This document shows positions 22,674 through 34,764 of a stretch of DNA of 64,000 nt, one piece after another. Origin of the DNA: Panorpa germanica (taxonomy: Eukaryota > Arthropoda > Insecta > Mecoptera > Panorpidae). Position 1 is the first letter of the stretch. Every line of letters starts with the position of its first letter. The notes under the pieces were generated by a model. The model was given only the letters and a program-made list of their open reading frames with translations, searched no databases and had not been told where the DNA came from. Location: positions 1,736,001-1,800,000 of the forward strand of contig OY783208.1 of NCBI GenBank assembly GCA_963678705.1, read 5' to 3'. A program made the translations under genes and the position numbers.

Positions 22674-23989
22674 TTTCAATATTAATGGAACTTATTTATT
22701 GAAAAACTATTATTATTTGTTTTAAAATAAAACTTTAAATAAATAAAATATAGACAAAGAAAAAGCGTCAGTGATTTTTAACAAAATATAACAACACACG
22801 TCATGTATGCTTTACTTATAACCTTGGGTCTACTATCTTCACACTGTTTTTTTTATATTAAGGTGTTTACACACCTGTTTGTTTTTTTTAACGAATTTTT
22901 ATTTTCTCTGGTTCAAAAAGAAATAACTTGTGTACTCATTTTTTAAAGGTCAATTTTTCAATAGATGTTAATAAATATATATTGGCGTGTCTATTTTATT
23001 AAATAAAAAATAAAATTTGGGTTATTTGTTGATTCGGTCAGTGCTGTGGTAGTGTTTTGTAGCTGTTGGTAGTCCTGTGTATCTAGTACGCAAAGAATAA
23101 TAAGTTTTCATTTTATTTAACCCCGTTACGGCAGACATAATATTTAAATTTTATTGTTCCTTGAAATAACTGTAAATAATATTTGATATATAAATACATA
23201 TAGCAGAGATTTATTTAAGGTTGGTATTCTGTAATCTTGTCAGAGTTCTGTTATGAATATGCTATCTCTTTTATCCTCTGTTGTATAAAAGAGATAGTAA
23301 CATACACTCTTGGATTGTTTTACAACGTTGAATCCCTTTAATAATTAAAGTGACAAAATGACTTTTTTAATTGTTATTTCCTTCTAACATATAAGAAGTT
23401 ATTAACAAATAATTGAACATTTTAGGTTCTAGCAATCAACTTTATCAATATATTGCACAGTATTTAATTTTAAGTGTGTATCAACCTTTATAGGTATGCA
23501 TTGTCTCTTCTTCTTTTATAAACATGGCGGCAAATTTAAACAATTAAAATTAAAAGAAAATATATAGAATATATAATACTAGTGCCTCAATAACCGTTTA
23601 ATGTGATTATTAATTTATAAGTATAAATTAATATGAAATTAATTACACGTATTAACTCATATATTTAATATACACAATCCTTGATCAAACAATGCTAGAA
23701 TAATTACAGATTTCTGTATTTTAAATTATTTTGTTAAACATTTTATACAGACTGGATAGATAGAATTATGATTATAAATGAATTTCTATAAATTACATTA
23801 AAGTAGGATTTGTATTAATATATTAAACACTTATTAAAACTAATTAAATTCATATTTATTTAAAATTATCTTTTGAGAAATCGTGAAATTTACAAATGGC
23901 TGACATCTGTTTAATGATGGGATATTAGTGAAGACACGGTGTCATTTTTTATTTATATTATATATTATAAAACTACTATTAATGTCAAA
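22674..23989. promoter_or_regulatory. Divergent intergenic region, TFIIB (left) and TM9SF4 (right)
   Basis: TFIIB is transcribed leftwards from before 22673 and TM9SF4 rightwards from before 23990, so both promoters should lie in this ~1.3 kb. No unambiguous TATA box was picked out. Most of the middle is a family A relative (22928-23460). Confidence 0.45.
22928..23460. mobile_element. Family A element, copy 7 (diverged), with hairpin insert
   Basis: Starts ACTTGTGTACTCATTTTTTA and proceeds through TGTATTGGCGTGTC-like sequence to TCTAGCAATCAACTTTATCAATA. It carries the hairpin with CTATCTCTTTTAT and its complement (23260-23300), as in copy 4. The terminus is degenerate. Confidence 0.78.
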
Positions 23990-26900
23990 ATGAATATATA
24001 TGTAAGTACTTAGTATTATAATAATAATATTCTCTTAAACTAATTTCATATAATTATGTTACAAATAACATATTTATGTCTAATACATATACTCCCTTTT
24101 TGAAGAATATATTTGATATGTCACTTTGTGAATATATTCTTAAATACACAAAATAATATTTATACAATAAACATTCTTTATGTATTCATAAGATAAAGAT
24201 ATTTATTTTTATTTTGTATTTATCTAAATATGCTTTAGTTTGTTTTTATATTAATAACCACGTCTGGGTATAATAACCATATTAAAATAAGTGTTTAAAA
24301 AGAATGACAGTATATGTAAGTTGTTAAATATTTTTTGGAGGTTATTATTATTAGAAAATCTATCTCTTGTGCTATTAATAATTGTCTGGAGATATAATTA
24401 ACATTCAATAAGTATTGTACACTCTAAATAAAATGGTTTACCAATTAGTTTTTCAATTTTTTGTGATATCCTGGTGCAGGGTTTTAGTTATTATATATTT
24501 TATTATTAGAAAATGCAAGAAAAATCTGTGTATTACAGTAGCACTCTTAAATAAAATGATAAAAGTAGGAAAATCGTATATTTTAACTAAATATACAAGT
24601 TATAACACATTTTTGTTCTAATAACTAATAAAACTTGAACAGTATATCATATTCACCATTTGCTTTATCAAATTCTAAACAACAATAATATTTATAATAT
24701 TTACTACTTGTTTATTTATGCTATAAAACACCTATTTATATATTGTTATAAAAATATACTTATTAGTTATTTAATTAAACAACAAACAAAATAATAATCA
24801 TTTTAAAAGATAGTTTTTATAATTTTTTTAAATATAATATTTATTTAAATGCATCTGAGTGCATGGAATGCAATTGAGTGCATCAATTTTTGATAGTTAT
24901 TAGCTTTTAAACCATATTTTTCCGCTTTTTTACATTTTATTTCAAATTCTTTCATCGTTGCTTGTCGAATAACTTTAATATCCATCTTATAATATCCTTT
25001 CCTTGTGTTTTTAAGGCCCTGCTTCTTTTAAAATGCATATTCTATGTATCCTACAGGATGAAAGTCTTCTGTTAGTACTTTTCTTTATTATTGTGCATCA
25101 CTTTTCTACATTTTTTCCAATTTAAACCTTCTATTCCTTCAATTATATCTTTTTCTCTTGTAACTCTTTCTTGTTTTCTTTTTCGCATTTATTCTTTGTG
25201 ATCAAGTTTCTTTCATATTTATGATTATGTTAACACAGTTTTTTAAATTTCATTTTAAATGCTGCAACAGCTTTAACAAAATCATGCGTTTTTCATCAGT
25301 AATATACTTTATTTATAATGGGCTTGTGTCCTCATTTTTTAGTGGTCGATTTTTCAATTGTTGATTGAAATTGACGTTAATAAATGTGTATTGGCGTGTC
25401 TATTTTATTAAATATGTAAATGTTGACGGAGATATAGTAATTAAAAATTTGAATTGTAGTTTTAGCGCTAGAAATGGTCGGCCATATTTGTATGACGTAA
25501 CATGTAGTGGAACAGGTCAGTGCTGTGGTAATGTTCTGTAGCTGTTGGTAGTCAAATAATCAAATCAAGTCAAAGAATAATAAGTTTTTATTTTATTTAA
25601 CCCTGTTACGATAGACATAATATTGAAATTGTATTGTTCCTTGAAATAACTGTAAATAATATTTGATATTTTGATATATAAATACATATAGCAGAGATTT
25701 ATGAGCTGTAGGGTTGTGATGTCACATGCATTTAGAATGTGTACAACGTAGAATCCCTTTAATAATTAAAGAGACAAAATGACTTTTTTAATTGTTAATA
25801 TCTCTGAACATATAAGGAGTTATTAACAAATAATTGGACATTTGAGGTTCTAGTAACCAACTTTATCAATATGTAGTACACTTTTATAGAAATTAAGACA
25901 TAGGACACAAGCCCATTAAAACTAAATTCTAGTAGATCATATACAAATGAAATAAAACATAACACTTATTCTCCATTTTCAGATATTTAAACTCCTTCTA
26001 ATATCCTGGATCTATCAAGAATGCACTGGGTTTTATATTCCAGGGGTAGCCCCTGTAGAATTCAAAAAAGGTCAAAAAATAGAAGTGAAAGCTGTAAAAA
26101 TGACGAGCACGCATACTCAGCTACCATATGAATATTACTCCTTACCTTTTTGTTTACCAAAGAACGGAACATTTGTTTACAAATCAGAAAATCTTGGAGA
26201 AGTTTTGCGCGGAGATCGAATTGTTAATACGCCGTATGAAGTTCACATGGACAAGAACGTTGACTGCAAGTTGCTGTGCCATTCGAAGAATAATCCAATT
26301 AACTGGAACGTCGAGGAGTCGCAGAGGGTGGTCAGTCGGATTGAGCACGAATATTATGTTCATCTGTAAGTATTTATGCACCAGGGCTCCGAAAAATAAT
26401 GAACTAAGGTGTATAGTGTAAGGAAAAACTATGAGTTGGAACCGCAAAAATAAGTTTGCTGTATTTTCTAGTCAAATTCCAATTTTTATATGACTGGTAA
26501 CATTTCTAAGGGTTTGTCATAAATTTTATAACCTTTATTATGGTTCTCAAACTTACGCTTAAGATTTAAAAATATATATAGTATAAAAATATAAAAATTA
26601 GTATTTAACTAGAAAATATTACAATATTGATTTATTTATAAAGTTATTTTCACGGTTTCAACTCATTAAAAGTCAGTGGAAGAAAGCTTAAAATGTAGAT
26701 ACGTTATTCATCTAACTAATTGCAGCTTTAGATTTTGATTCGCGTTTATAGTTACTTACATAAAACGATTTAAACACAAAAAAAAACATGTTTTTTGATA
26801 ATATTTAACCTGCTGTATAGTATCGCCATCTATATTTCGCGAGAAAAAATGGCCAAATATCGTTTCACCGTAATATGAAATATTTAAAGAAAATAATAAT

Positions 26901-29900
26901 GAACTAAGATGTTTGCAAAATTTTGTCCCTTTAATTATCCTGGTTTTTTAATTGTTTATATCTAAAATAACATTGCGACTTTTTAAAACAAATCACATTT
27001 GAGATCCTGATAGGTAACTTTATCAGTACATGTAATATACATTTCTAAAATTTAAAATATTGTTCACAACACAAATTAAATTGTGTCAAACCAATCTTTA
27101 ACAAATTTATAGTGGACTTTAGCAGATTTACACTGAATTTATTGGAGTCTTAAGATGAATTTCAATCATTTCTTCGTTTATATAGTCTTTAAATGTCTTA
27201 GTATTTAATTTGGTTGGATTAGCTTCTTATCGTCATCTTTTAGATATTAAAAAAAATAAAAACATTAATATATATATACTAGAGTTTACCCCGTCGCAAG
27301 CGACGATTGTCTTTTGTGTGTGAATTGAATTTTATTTCAAATTTTAATCCATTTTTAAATTGAAATATTTAACTCGTCCTATATTAATTTTACATATAAA
27401 AACAAATAATTTTTCATTATTTGAATATTATATTCAATTATTACATAATTCAAAATTTGAACTTTCTCCAAAGTTTCCTACTGGGCCCCCTAATTTTTTC
27501 AGGGCCCGTTTTATTGAATTTTGAATTTGTAAGTTATAAAATATGTTCGCATTTAATAGCGTAACACATGCAAAATTTCATCGAAGACAAAGTTATACAG
27601 CAAAAAAGAGCTCACTTTTTTTTCAGTTTTTCCAAAATTACGGGTTTCCAGGAAATTCAGGGAAAAATCCGCGGACGCCAAAAGTCTGAGAATTTCTTTC
27701 TCTACGAAATAGGAAATTTTTCAAAAACTTCCCTGGAGCTGTTTTCGAGCTACCATACAAAATTCAGTACCAAACATATAAGAATAGATCATTAGAATAT
27801 AAGAATATAAATATACACTTGGAACATTATAATATAGGATTAAAAAATGACCTCTAAATAATGAGATCACAGTGCCATTGCTAATACTCGTGACTTAATA
27901 AAAAATACAACTGAATTTCTATAAAATTGCACCGCATATTGATAAAGTTGCTTATCAAAACCTCAAATATCCAATTATTTTTATTTCATTTGCAATATTA
28001 TAGAAGTTATTAACGATTGAAATAGTCACCTTCTTCCCCTGTACCATTTACCATCACTGTTAAACAAGAGAAGTGCAAAAGAGATGCAGAATTAAACGTT
28101 AAAGCTATAGCATTATTTTGAAAAAAAGTCTATGAATTTTTAGAACTCCTTATAAAATCCAAAATAGTTAAGATATTTCAAATTTTTTAACACAGTTCGT
28201 CTTCTTAAAGCTTAGTGAATATAACTGCATCAAAAGTTTTCAAAGATCCTAAATATTCTTTAAGAAAAAAATGTCCATGAAAAAGAAACCTAAAAAGCAT
28301 TGATGTCTAAAGTGTAATAAAGCAGTTGCATCAAACCATAAAAAACAAATAAACTGTCATTTTTGAAAGAAGCCTATAAATATAGAAAAGATTACAAGAA
28401 AGGCAGAAAATTGTACATATTTTAAATTTAAATTTAATTTTTAATTCTATTAAAAATTAGACAAATAAGAAATTAGGATTATCAAACAAATTTTCATCGC
28501 TCTAGAAGTTTCTCTTTCTATAACAAACGTATAATACACACCCATTGCCATGTACTGGGGCGAAGAGCTAGTGTTTCAATATAATGTCGTGATATAAAAC
28601 GAAAAATAAATAACTTATTTAATAATTATCCAATATTTCAATAAAGAATTTAAATATCTGAAGTAACCCCTGATAAGCATGCTACACTTTTTACATATTA
28701 AATTAAAATTCTTTTATTTACAGACTTGTTGATAATCTTCCCGTGGCTACCAAAATAGTGAACCCAGATTCTTTAGAACTGCAATATGAACCAGGATATA
28801 AACTTGGAAATATTATAAAAAACAATGCCTATATTAATAACCACTTAAAACTAGTCTTACTATATCATATGCATAATAAGTAAGTATACTTTTAATTCTG
28901 ATTTTATTTAATTTTTGATATTTAACATCCATCTTCTTAATTAATTTTAGAGATACTTTCCGCGTGGTTGGCTTCGAGGTTGAAACCTTATCAGTGCATA
29001 TGGATGAGCTGCGATTTGATAAGGATGAAGTCTGCACTTTCCCAGATAATCCCAAGCCACAACTTGTGAACAAAAACACTGGAACAAAATTGTATTTCAC
29101 TTACTCGGTTGAGTGGAAAAATTCTGATATCAGTTGGGCGTCCAGATGGGATATTTACCTCGGCATGAATGATGTCCAGATCCATTGGTTCTCTATTATC
29201 AACTCTTTGGTTGTTGTTTTCTTCTTGTCTGGTACGTATAAAATAGTGGGCTTGTGTCCTCATTTTTTAGTGTTCGATTTTTCAATTGATGTTAATAAAT
29301 GTGTATTGGCGTGTCTATTTTATTAAATATCTAAATGTTGACGGAGATATAGCAATTAGAAATTTGAATTGTAGTTTTACCGCTAGAAATGGCCGGCCAT
29401 ATTTGTATGACGTGAAATGCATTTTAACGTCAGTTATTTGTTGAGTAGGTCAGTGCTGTTGTAATGTTTTGTAGCTGTTGGTAGTCAAATAATCAAGTCA
29501 AGTCAAAGAATAATAAGTTTTTATTTTATTTAACCCTGCTAAGGCAGACATAATAGGGCTTGTGTCCTATGTCTTAATTTCTATAAAAGTGTACTACATA
29601 TTGATAAAGTGGGTTACTAGAACTCCTTATATGTTAAGAGATATTAACAATTAAAAAAGTAATTTTGTCTCTTTAATTATTAAAGGGATTTAACGTTGTA
29701 CAACATTCCAAATGCATGTGACATCACAACTGTTGCCAGTCTTACAGCTCATAAATCTCTGCTACATGTATTTATATATCAAAATATCAAATATTATTTA
29801 CAGCTATTTCAAGGAATAATAAAATTTCAATATTATGTCTGCCGTAACAGGGTTAAATAAAATAAAAACTTATTATTCTCTGACTTGACTTGATTATTTC

Positions 29901-32900
29901 GACTACCAACAGCTACAAAAGATTACCACAGCACTGACCTATTCAACAAATAACTGACGTTAAAATGCATTTCACGTCATACAAATATGGCCGACCATTT
30001 CTAGCGCTAAAACTACAATTCAAATTTTTAATTGCTATATCTCCGTCAACATTTAGATATTTAATAAAATAGACACGCCAATACACATTTATTAACATCA
30101 ATTTCAATCAACAATTGAAAAATCGACCACTAGAAAATGAGGACACAAGCCTATTCTTGAAGTACAATCTGCTTTTCTTTTGAATTTTCCTCCAATTTGC
30201 AACGTTGTTGTTACATAACACACATTTACTGTAGCTTCCTGCTTTTATTTCATTATTTTCGTAAATTTAATAGTTTTTTTATTTATTAGATTTTTTCATA
30301 GCTAATAGTTATAATAAATGGAAATTGTCTAAGACCTATGAACACTAAGTTACTAATATGTTGAGACAGCATCTATTTTGATCGATTCCTTAATCTATCT
30401 TAACATTTAAGGCATACTAACGATGATAATGGTCAGAACCCTCCGCCGAGATATCGCTCGTTACAACGCTGACGAAGCAATGGATGAAACAATCGAAGAA
30501 ACCGGCTGGAAATTAGTCCACGGAGATGTTTTTCGTCCACCACGACATCCCAGATTATTTTCTGCAGTCATTGGAAGCGGAATACAAATATTTTTCATGG
30601 CTCTAATCACAATATGTAAGCGAAACAATCAAAAATCATAAAAAACTAAATCATTTTTTAATTATCATTGTTTTTCTAGTTTTTGCGATGCTAGGAATGT
30701 TGTCGCCAGCCTCCAGAGGAGCTTTGATGACTGCTGCTATTCTGTGCTACGTATTTATGGGACTCATCGCAGGATATTTTTCTGCTAGGCTCTACAAAAC
30801 CATCAAAGGACGAGAGTGGAAGCGCTCTGCGTTCCTAACTGCAACTTTATACCCAGCAATTGTCTTCGGATCTTGCTTTTTCTTGAACTTCTTCATCTGG
30901 GGGAAGCATTCGAGCGGAGCTGTACCATTTAGTACTATGATGGCGCTGTTATGTCTTTGGTTTTGTATATCTCTACCCCTGGTGTATCTGGGGTATTACT
31001 TTGGGTTCAGGAAACAACCCTATCATCATCCGGTCAGGACGAATCAAATCCCTAGACAAGTGCCGAGGCAGCAATGGTATATGAATACAGCATTGTGGTA
31101 AGCATCAAACTAAAACAAGAATCAAGCTGGATAAAATTATAATAACCAATGATGTTACACCCCCACAGGGGCAGCTAGAAATTGTTGATACTCTTTTTCT
31201 GTCGGTCATCATTCTAGCCCAAATGGCTTAGTTCTCTTTAATTTTCTTGTCAATCCATCCACGTTGACATGGTGCTGGACACGTTGCTCGTGCTTTCTTC
31301 CTATTTTCGTGATTTCTTCAGCTACTGTAGTTACTTTGAGATCCCTATGACCATGGTGCATTCACTATGTTCCTCAGAACTTTATTTTGGAAAGTCTGAA
31401 TGCATATGATGTTGCATTTGTTAGTAGCTGCTTCACAGCTGGCCCCATATACCAAACATATAAGAATATAAGATCATAAATATACACTTGGAACATTATA
31501 ATATAGGACTAGAGTTTACCCCCGTCGCAATGCGACGTCTTTTTGGCGTGTATGATTTGAATCCAATAAAATAATTCGTAATTACATTTCATATTTCATT
31601 CTATTTTTAAATTGAAATAATAAACTCGCACAATAATAAAATAATTTTTCAATTTATGCGTTATTTGACCAACTTTTTTTTCAAAATTTGTGATTTTTTT
31701 TTTCGATTCGTAAATAAGTTACCAAGGTTAGCCTATATACAAAATTTCAACTTTCTAGCACAATTTTTACTCTCGGCAAATACAGCCTCCGTGCCCCCAA
31801 ATAAAATTTTGAAATTTTGAATCTTTTTTTATTAATAATACACTGAATTATTCTAGAATCCAGAATATGAACTTTCTTCAAAGTTCCCTACCGGGCCCCC
31901 GAATTTTTTCAACTCCCCCTTTTATAATTTTTGAGAAATGTCAGCATTGAATACCTTAATACACATGCAAAATTTCAACTTTCTATCTTTTACGAATTAA
32001 TACAGCAAAAAAGGGCTCACTTTTTTTCCAGTTTTTCCAAAATTACGGGTTTCCAGAAAATTCAGGGAAAAATCCGGGGACGCCAAAAGTCTTAGAATTA
32101 TTTTTTCTACGAAATAGGAAATTTTCAAAAACATTGACGAAGCCGTTTTCGCGCTGCCACACAAAATTCACTACCAAATCATAAATATACACTTGGAACA
32201 TTATAATATAGCATCATTTTCTGCTTTTTCATATACTTTCAAATGTCCTATTTGTTGTCCAGCTAGATTTGTGACAGAATACAATATTTCATGATCTTTA
32301 TTTGTGATTAATTTCATTTATTTTGTTTCAGCACATTGATGGCCGGTATTTTACCATTTGGAGCCGTTTTTATAGAACTATTTTTTATATTCACCGCTAT
32401 TTGGGAAAATCAATTTTACTATTTATTTGGATTTCTATTTTTAGTTTTTATTATTCTTGTGATATCTTGTTCACAAATTTCCATTGTGATGGTTTATTTC
32501 CAGTTGTGCGGAGAGGTTTGTCTTTCTATACAAATTTGTTTCTTTCACTTTTGCTGCAGACGTTGTTATTTTAATGAAACTCTTCTTCTTTTTTAGGAGT
32601 ATCGCTGGTGGTGGAGGAGCTTCATCGTTTCTGGAGGATCAGCGTTGTATATCCTAGCCTACTCCATGTTTTATTTTGTAACTAAATTAGAAATCACTGA
32701 ATTTATTCCAACATTGTTGTATGTTGGATACACAGGTAAAAATATGAACAATATCTTAAATTCTAGAAATGTATATTACATGTACTGATAAAGTTACCTA
32801 TCAGGATCTCAAATGTGATTTGTTTTAAATAGAACCAGGATAATTAAAGGGTGCAAACATCTTAGTTCATTATTATTTAAATATTTCACATTAAGGTGAA

Positions 32901-34764
32901 ACGATACTTGGTTATTTTTGATTCGCGAAATATAGATGGCGATACTATACAGCAGGTTAAATATTATCAAAAAAACCATGTTTTTTTATGTTTAAATCGT
33001 TTTATGTAAGTAACTATAAACGCGAATCAAAATCTAAAGCTGCAATTAGTTAGATGAATAACGTATCTACATTTTAAGCTTTCTTCCACTGACTTTTAAT
33101 GAGTTTTTCTAATTAAATTACAATTTTTCTATGACTGCGATATTATCGAATACTCTATATCTTCTTCTTCTTCTTAATATATATAAATTACGTGTCACGT
33201 TGTCTCTCCGCGATGGACTCCTAAACTACTTAACCGATTTTAATCAAATTTGTATACCGTGTGCAGTTTGATCCAACTTGAAAGATAGGATAGCTTACAT
33301 CTCAATTTATTATTATCTTATTGCAAATTATTTGTCTATTAATTATCTGTATATGACATATGACATCTGGCGACGATGATGGCGACATCTGTTGACTAGA
33401 TTGAGTAAATATTCTGTTGACTAGATTGAGTAAATATTCAATAGATGGCGCTATGTAATGTAATATGACAAAAACGTTAGTCACAGCAACGCGTGGCCGG
33501 GACAGCTAGTTTTTTATATAATTGAGATGAAAGTGAAATTACCTTCATATGAAATTTTTAATATAATCAAAAAATTAAATTTCAATTTGAGAAACCAAGA
33601 TTTCATTAACAAAAGTCAGTTAAAAGGAAGAGATTATTATATGTTACATCCAAATTTAAGTAAGAAAAGATGGCTTAGAAATGAGTCCCGTAAAATGATA
33701 TCAACTATAATCAGAATCAAAAGTAACCATTGTAAAACTCACCTGTCCAGCTCACCTGTACAAAATTAATATTAAATCCGACGATAGATGTCAATGTGGT
33801 GAAGAAGGAACTTTGGATCATATTATATTTGAATGCATAAATTATAGTTTAGAAAGATCTAAATTCAATAGTGAAATATTAGATGTGATTAAAACTTTTA
33901 CTGTTAATACTAAATTTTTGTTAAGTGATTCAAAACTAATTAGTGAATTATTGAAATATTTATAAATTTTTAAAATAGAATTATAAAATGTATATATTTT
34001 TAAGTCTTAAGCGTAAGTTTGAGAACCATAATAAGGGTTATAAAATTATGACAAACCCTTAGAAATGTTACCAGTCATATGCGGTTCCAACTCATTAAAA
34101 GTCAGTGGAAGAAAGCTTAAAATGTAGATACGTTATTCATCTAACTAATTGCAGCTTTAGATTTTGATTCGCGTTTATAGTTACTTACATAAAACGATTT
34201 AAACATAAAAAAAACATGGTTTTTTTTGTATCGTTCCACCTTAAATTAATTGTTTTAATGTTTATTTGAAAGAAAACTATGCCATTGAGATTTGAATTAA
34301 TTTTTAAGGGTTGATTTTCTAATTATTTATTTAAATATTGGGTAATAAACGTATATTGTCGTTTTTATTTCAGTAAATATCCAAAAATTGACGGGGATAT
34401 ATCTATTTAAAGTTTTACTGCGTAATATTCGTGAAGTAATGTTATTTATTTTTCGTTTTATATCACGACATTATATTGAAACATTATGGGTCGACGCAAC
34501 AGCTGCTGTAGCTTTGAAGTTTAATTCTGCATCTCTTTTGCACTTCTCTTGTTTAACAGGGATGGTAAAAGTTGGAATTGAACAAAAATAATTAGATATT
34601 TGAGGTTTTGATGTTCAATTTTTCATAATACAGAACACATTATATATTTTCCATTAATTTCAGGTCTGATGGTCCTAACATTCTGGATTCTCACTGGAAC
34701 AATAGGATTTTTCGCTGCCTACGCATTTATACGAAAAATATATGGCGCTGTAAAAATTGACTAA
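23990..34764 (+). CDS. TM9SF4: TM9SF4 (transmembrane 9 superfamily / nonaspanin), about 625 aa
   Basis: Exons 25983-26365, 28724-28879, 28951-29231, 30412-30615, 30680-31097, 32332-32515, 32597-32735 and 34664-34764 join in phase with GT-AG introns. A 12-nt first coding exon, ATGAATATATAT (23990-24001) followed by GTAAGT, fits the phase and gives a signal peptide continuing I-F-K-L-L-L-I-S-W. An alternative is ATGACAGTATAT at 24304-24315. The lumenal domain starts G-F-Y-I-P-G-V-A-P and has [11 protein letters not shown]. It is followed by H-W-F-S-I-I-N-S, nine membrane helices with [10 protein letters not shown] and F-R-K-Q-P-Y, and the C-terminal K-I-D, an endomembrane retention signal of the family. 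The family acts in Golgi/endosome sorting of membrane proteins, phagocytosis and adhesion. Human TM9SF4 has about 642 aa. Exon 1 is tentative; the rest is firm. Confidence 0.94.
24002..25319. other. TM9SF4 intron 1, before the family A copy
   Basis: AT-rich, with no exon recognised apart from the alternative first exon at 24304-24315. The open frame at 24415-24621 matches nothing and has no ATG. Confidence 0.4.
25320..25914. mobile_element. Family A element, copy 8, complete, in TM9SF4 intron 1
   Basis: GGGCTTGTGTCCTCATTTTTTAG... to ...AGGACACAAGCCC, 595 bp, flanked by AT on both sides. A good reference copy for the family. It lies 68 bases before exon 2. Confidence 0.93.
26433..26873. mobile_element. 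TTAA-2 MITE, right part only, TM9SF4 intron 2
   Basis: Contains the centre (GAGTTGGAACCGCAAAAATA) and the right arm (TCAGTGGAAGAAAGC...CGTTTCACC), with a mutated terminus GTAA instead of TTAA. The left arm is missing. The flank 26874-27060 is shared, inverted, with 32743-32890. Confidence 0.83.
27289..27839 (-). mobile_element. Helitron-like element H1 (non-autonomous), TM9SF4 intron 2
   Basis: Read on the minus strand it begins TCCTATATTATAATG and ends in the hairpin CGTCGCTTGCGACG, followed by GGGGTAAACT and CTAG. This is the terminal pattern of Helitrons: 5' TC, a hairpin about 10 nt before a CTRR end, and insertion between A and T (both flanks agree). It has no helicase, and the interior is low-complexity. 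Confidence 0.88.
28119..28610. repeat. Monomer and flank of the 147-bp array family, TM9SF4 intron 2
   Basis: 28119-28260 is one inverted monomer (GTCTATGAATTTTTAGAAC...CAGTTCGTCTTCTTAAA). 28240-28610 is the reverse complement of ~1610-2110. The two parts are in the same relative order as at the left edge of the array, so the array is one expanded member of a dispersed element. Confidence 0.75.
29248..30151. mobile_element. Two family A elements abutting in TM9SF4 intron 4 (copies 9a and 9b)
   Basis: 29248-29555 is the left half of one copy, ending at GGCAGACATAATA. 29556-30151 is a complete copy in opposite orientation, GGGCTTGTGTCCTATG to AGGACACAAGCC, flanked by TA on both sides. The remaining half of 9a is not found after 9b. 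9a begins only 16 bases after the 5' splice site. Confidence 0.9.
30165..30395. mobile_element. Old, degenerate TTAA-1 remnant
   Basis: Diverged but collinear with the middle of TTAA-1: TTGCAACGTTG, ACATTTACTGT, ATTTTCGTAAAT, CTATGAAC, TTGAGACAGCAT. The remnant ends just before the TM9SF4 acceptor at 30411, which has an unusually weak pyrimidine tract. Confidence 0.65.
31449..32211 (-). mobile_element. Helitron-like elements in tandem (H2 plus an end fragment), TM9SF4 intron 6
   Basis: H2 spans 31509-32211: CTAG at 31509-31512, then the hairpin CGTCGCAATGCGACG, and a decayed 5' end near 32211. Immediately to its left (31449-31508) is a 5'-end fragment of another copy ending CATTATAATATAGGA exactly at the CTAG of H2. 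So the 3' end of H2 abuts the 5' end of a second copy, a tandem arrangement known for Helitrons. Confidence 0.83.
32743..32890. repeat. Inverted copy of the 26874-27060 flank, TM9SF4 intron 8
   Basis: Contains GATAAAGTTACCTATCAGGA, TCAAATGTGATTTGTTTTAAA and GCAAACATCTTAGTTC, which are the reverse complement of 26874-27060. A third relative lies near 51315-51420. The TTAA-2 element lies at the same edge in both TM9SF4 introns. Confidence 0.75.
33160..33509 (+). mobile_element. Short CTAG-ended element, probably non-autonomous Helitron
   Basis: Starts TC in a CTT run and contains GTCTCTCCGCGATGGACTCC and AACTACTTAACCGATTTT. It ends GCCGGGACAGCTAG followed by T. The A/T flanks and CTAG end fit Helitron insertion, and the TCCGCGATGG block is of a kind I associate with insect repeats (recall, not a search). 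A 26-bp tandem duplication (TTGACTAGATTGAGTAAATA...) occurs near 33393-33445. Confidence 0.6.
33521..33990 (+). pseudogene. LINE C-terminal tail, 5' truncated, frameshifted (copy 2)
   Basis: Starts near TTGAGATGAAAGTGAAATTA and encodes the end of a LINE ORF2: [11 protein letters not shown], then [11 protein letters not shown]. After a ~13-bp duplication-like insertion (CACCTGTCCAGCTCACCTGT) the frame shifts to [10 protein letters not shown] and a C-Q-C-G...D-H-I-I-F-E-C knuckle, then stops. It is nearly identical to copies 18353-18589 (minus) and 59431-59905. Confidence 0.85.
34300..34490. repeat. Copy of the 1600-1720 repeat, TM9SF4 intron 8
   Basis: Matches ~1590-1720 in the same orientation (AATATCCAAATATTGACGG-like, then TATATCTATTTAAAGTTTTA and TATCACGACATTATATTGAA). 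Confidence 0.7.

Larger units (their letters stand above)
32891..34244. mobile_element. TTAA-2 MITE interrupted by nested insertions, TM9SF4 intron 8
   Basis: Left TTAA 32891-32894 with arm GGTGAAACGATACTT to ~33110; right arm ~34010-34240 ending CGTTCCACC and TTAA 34241-34244. The centre is broken by a CTAG-ended element (33160-33509) and a LINE tail (33521-33990). The MITE is therefore older than both. Confidence 0.85.
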
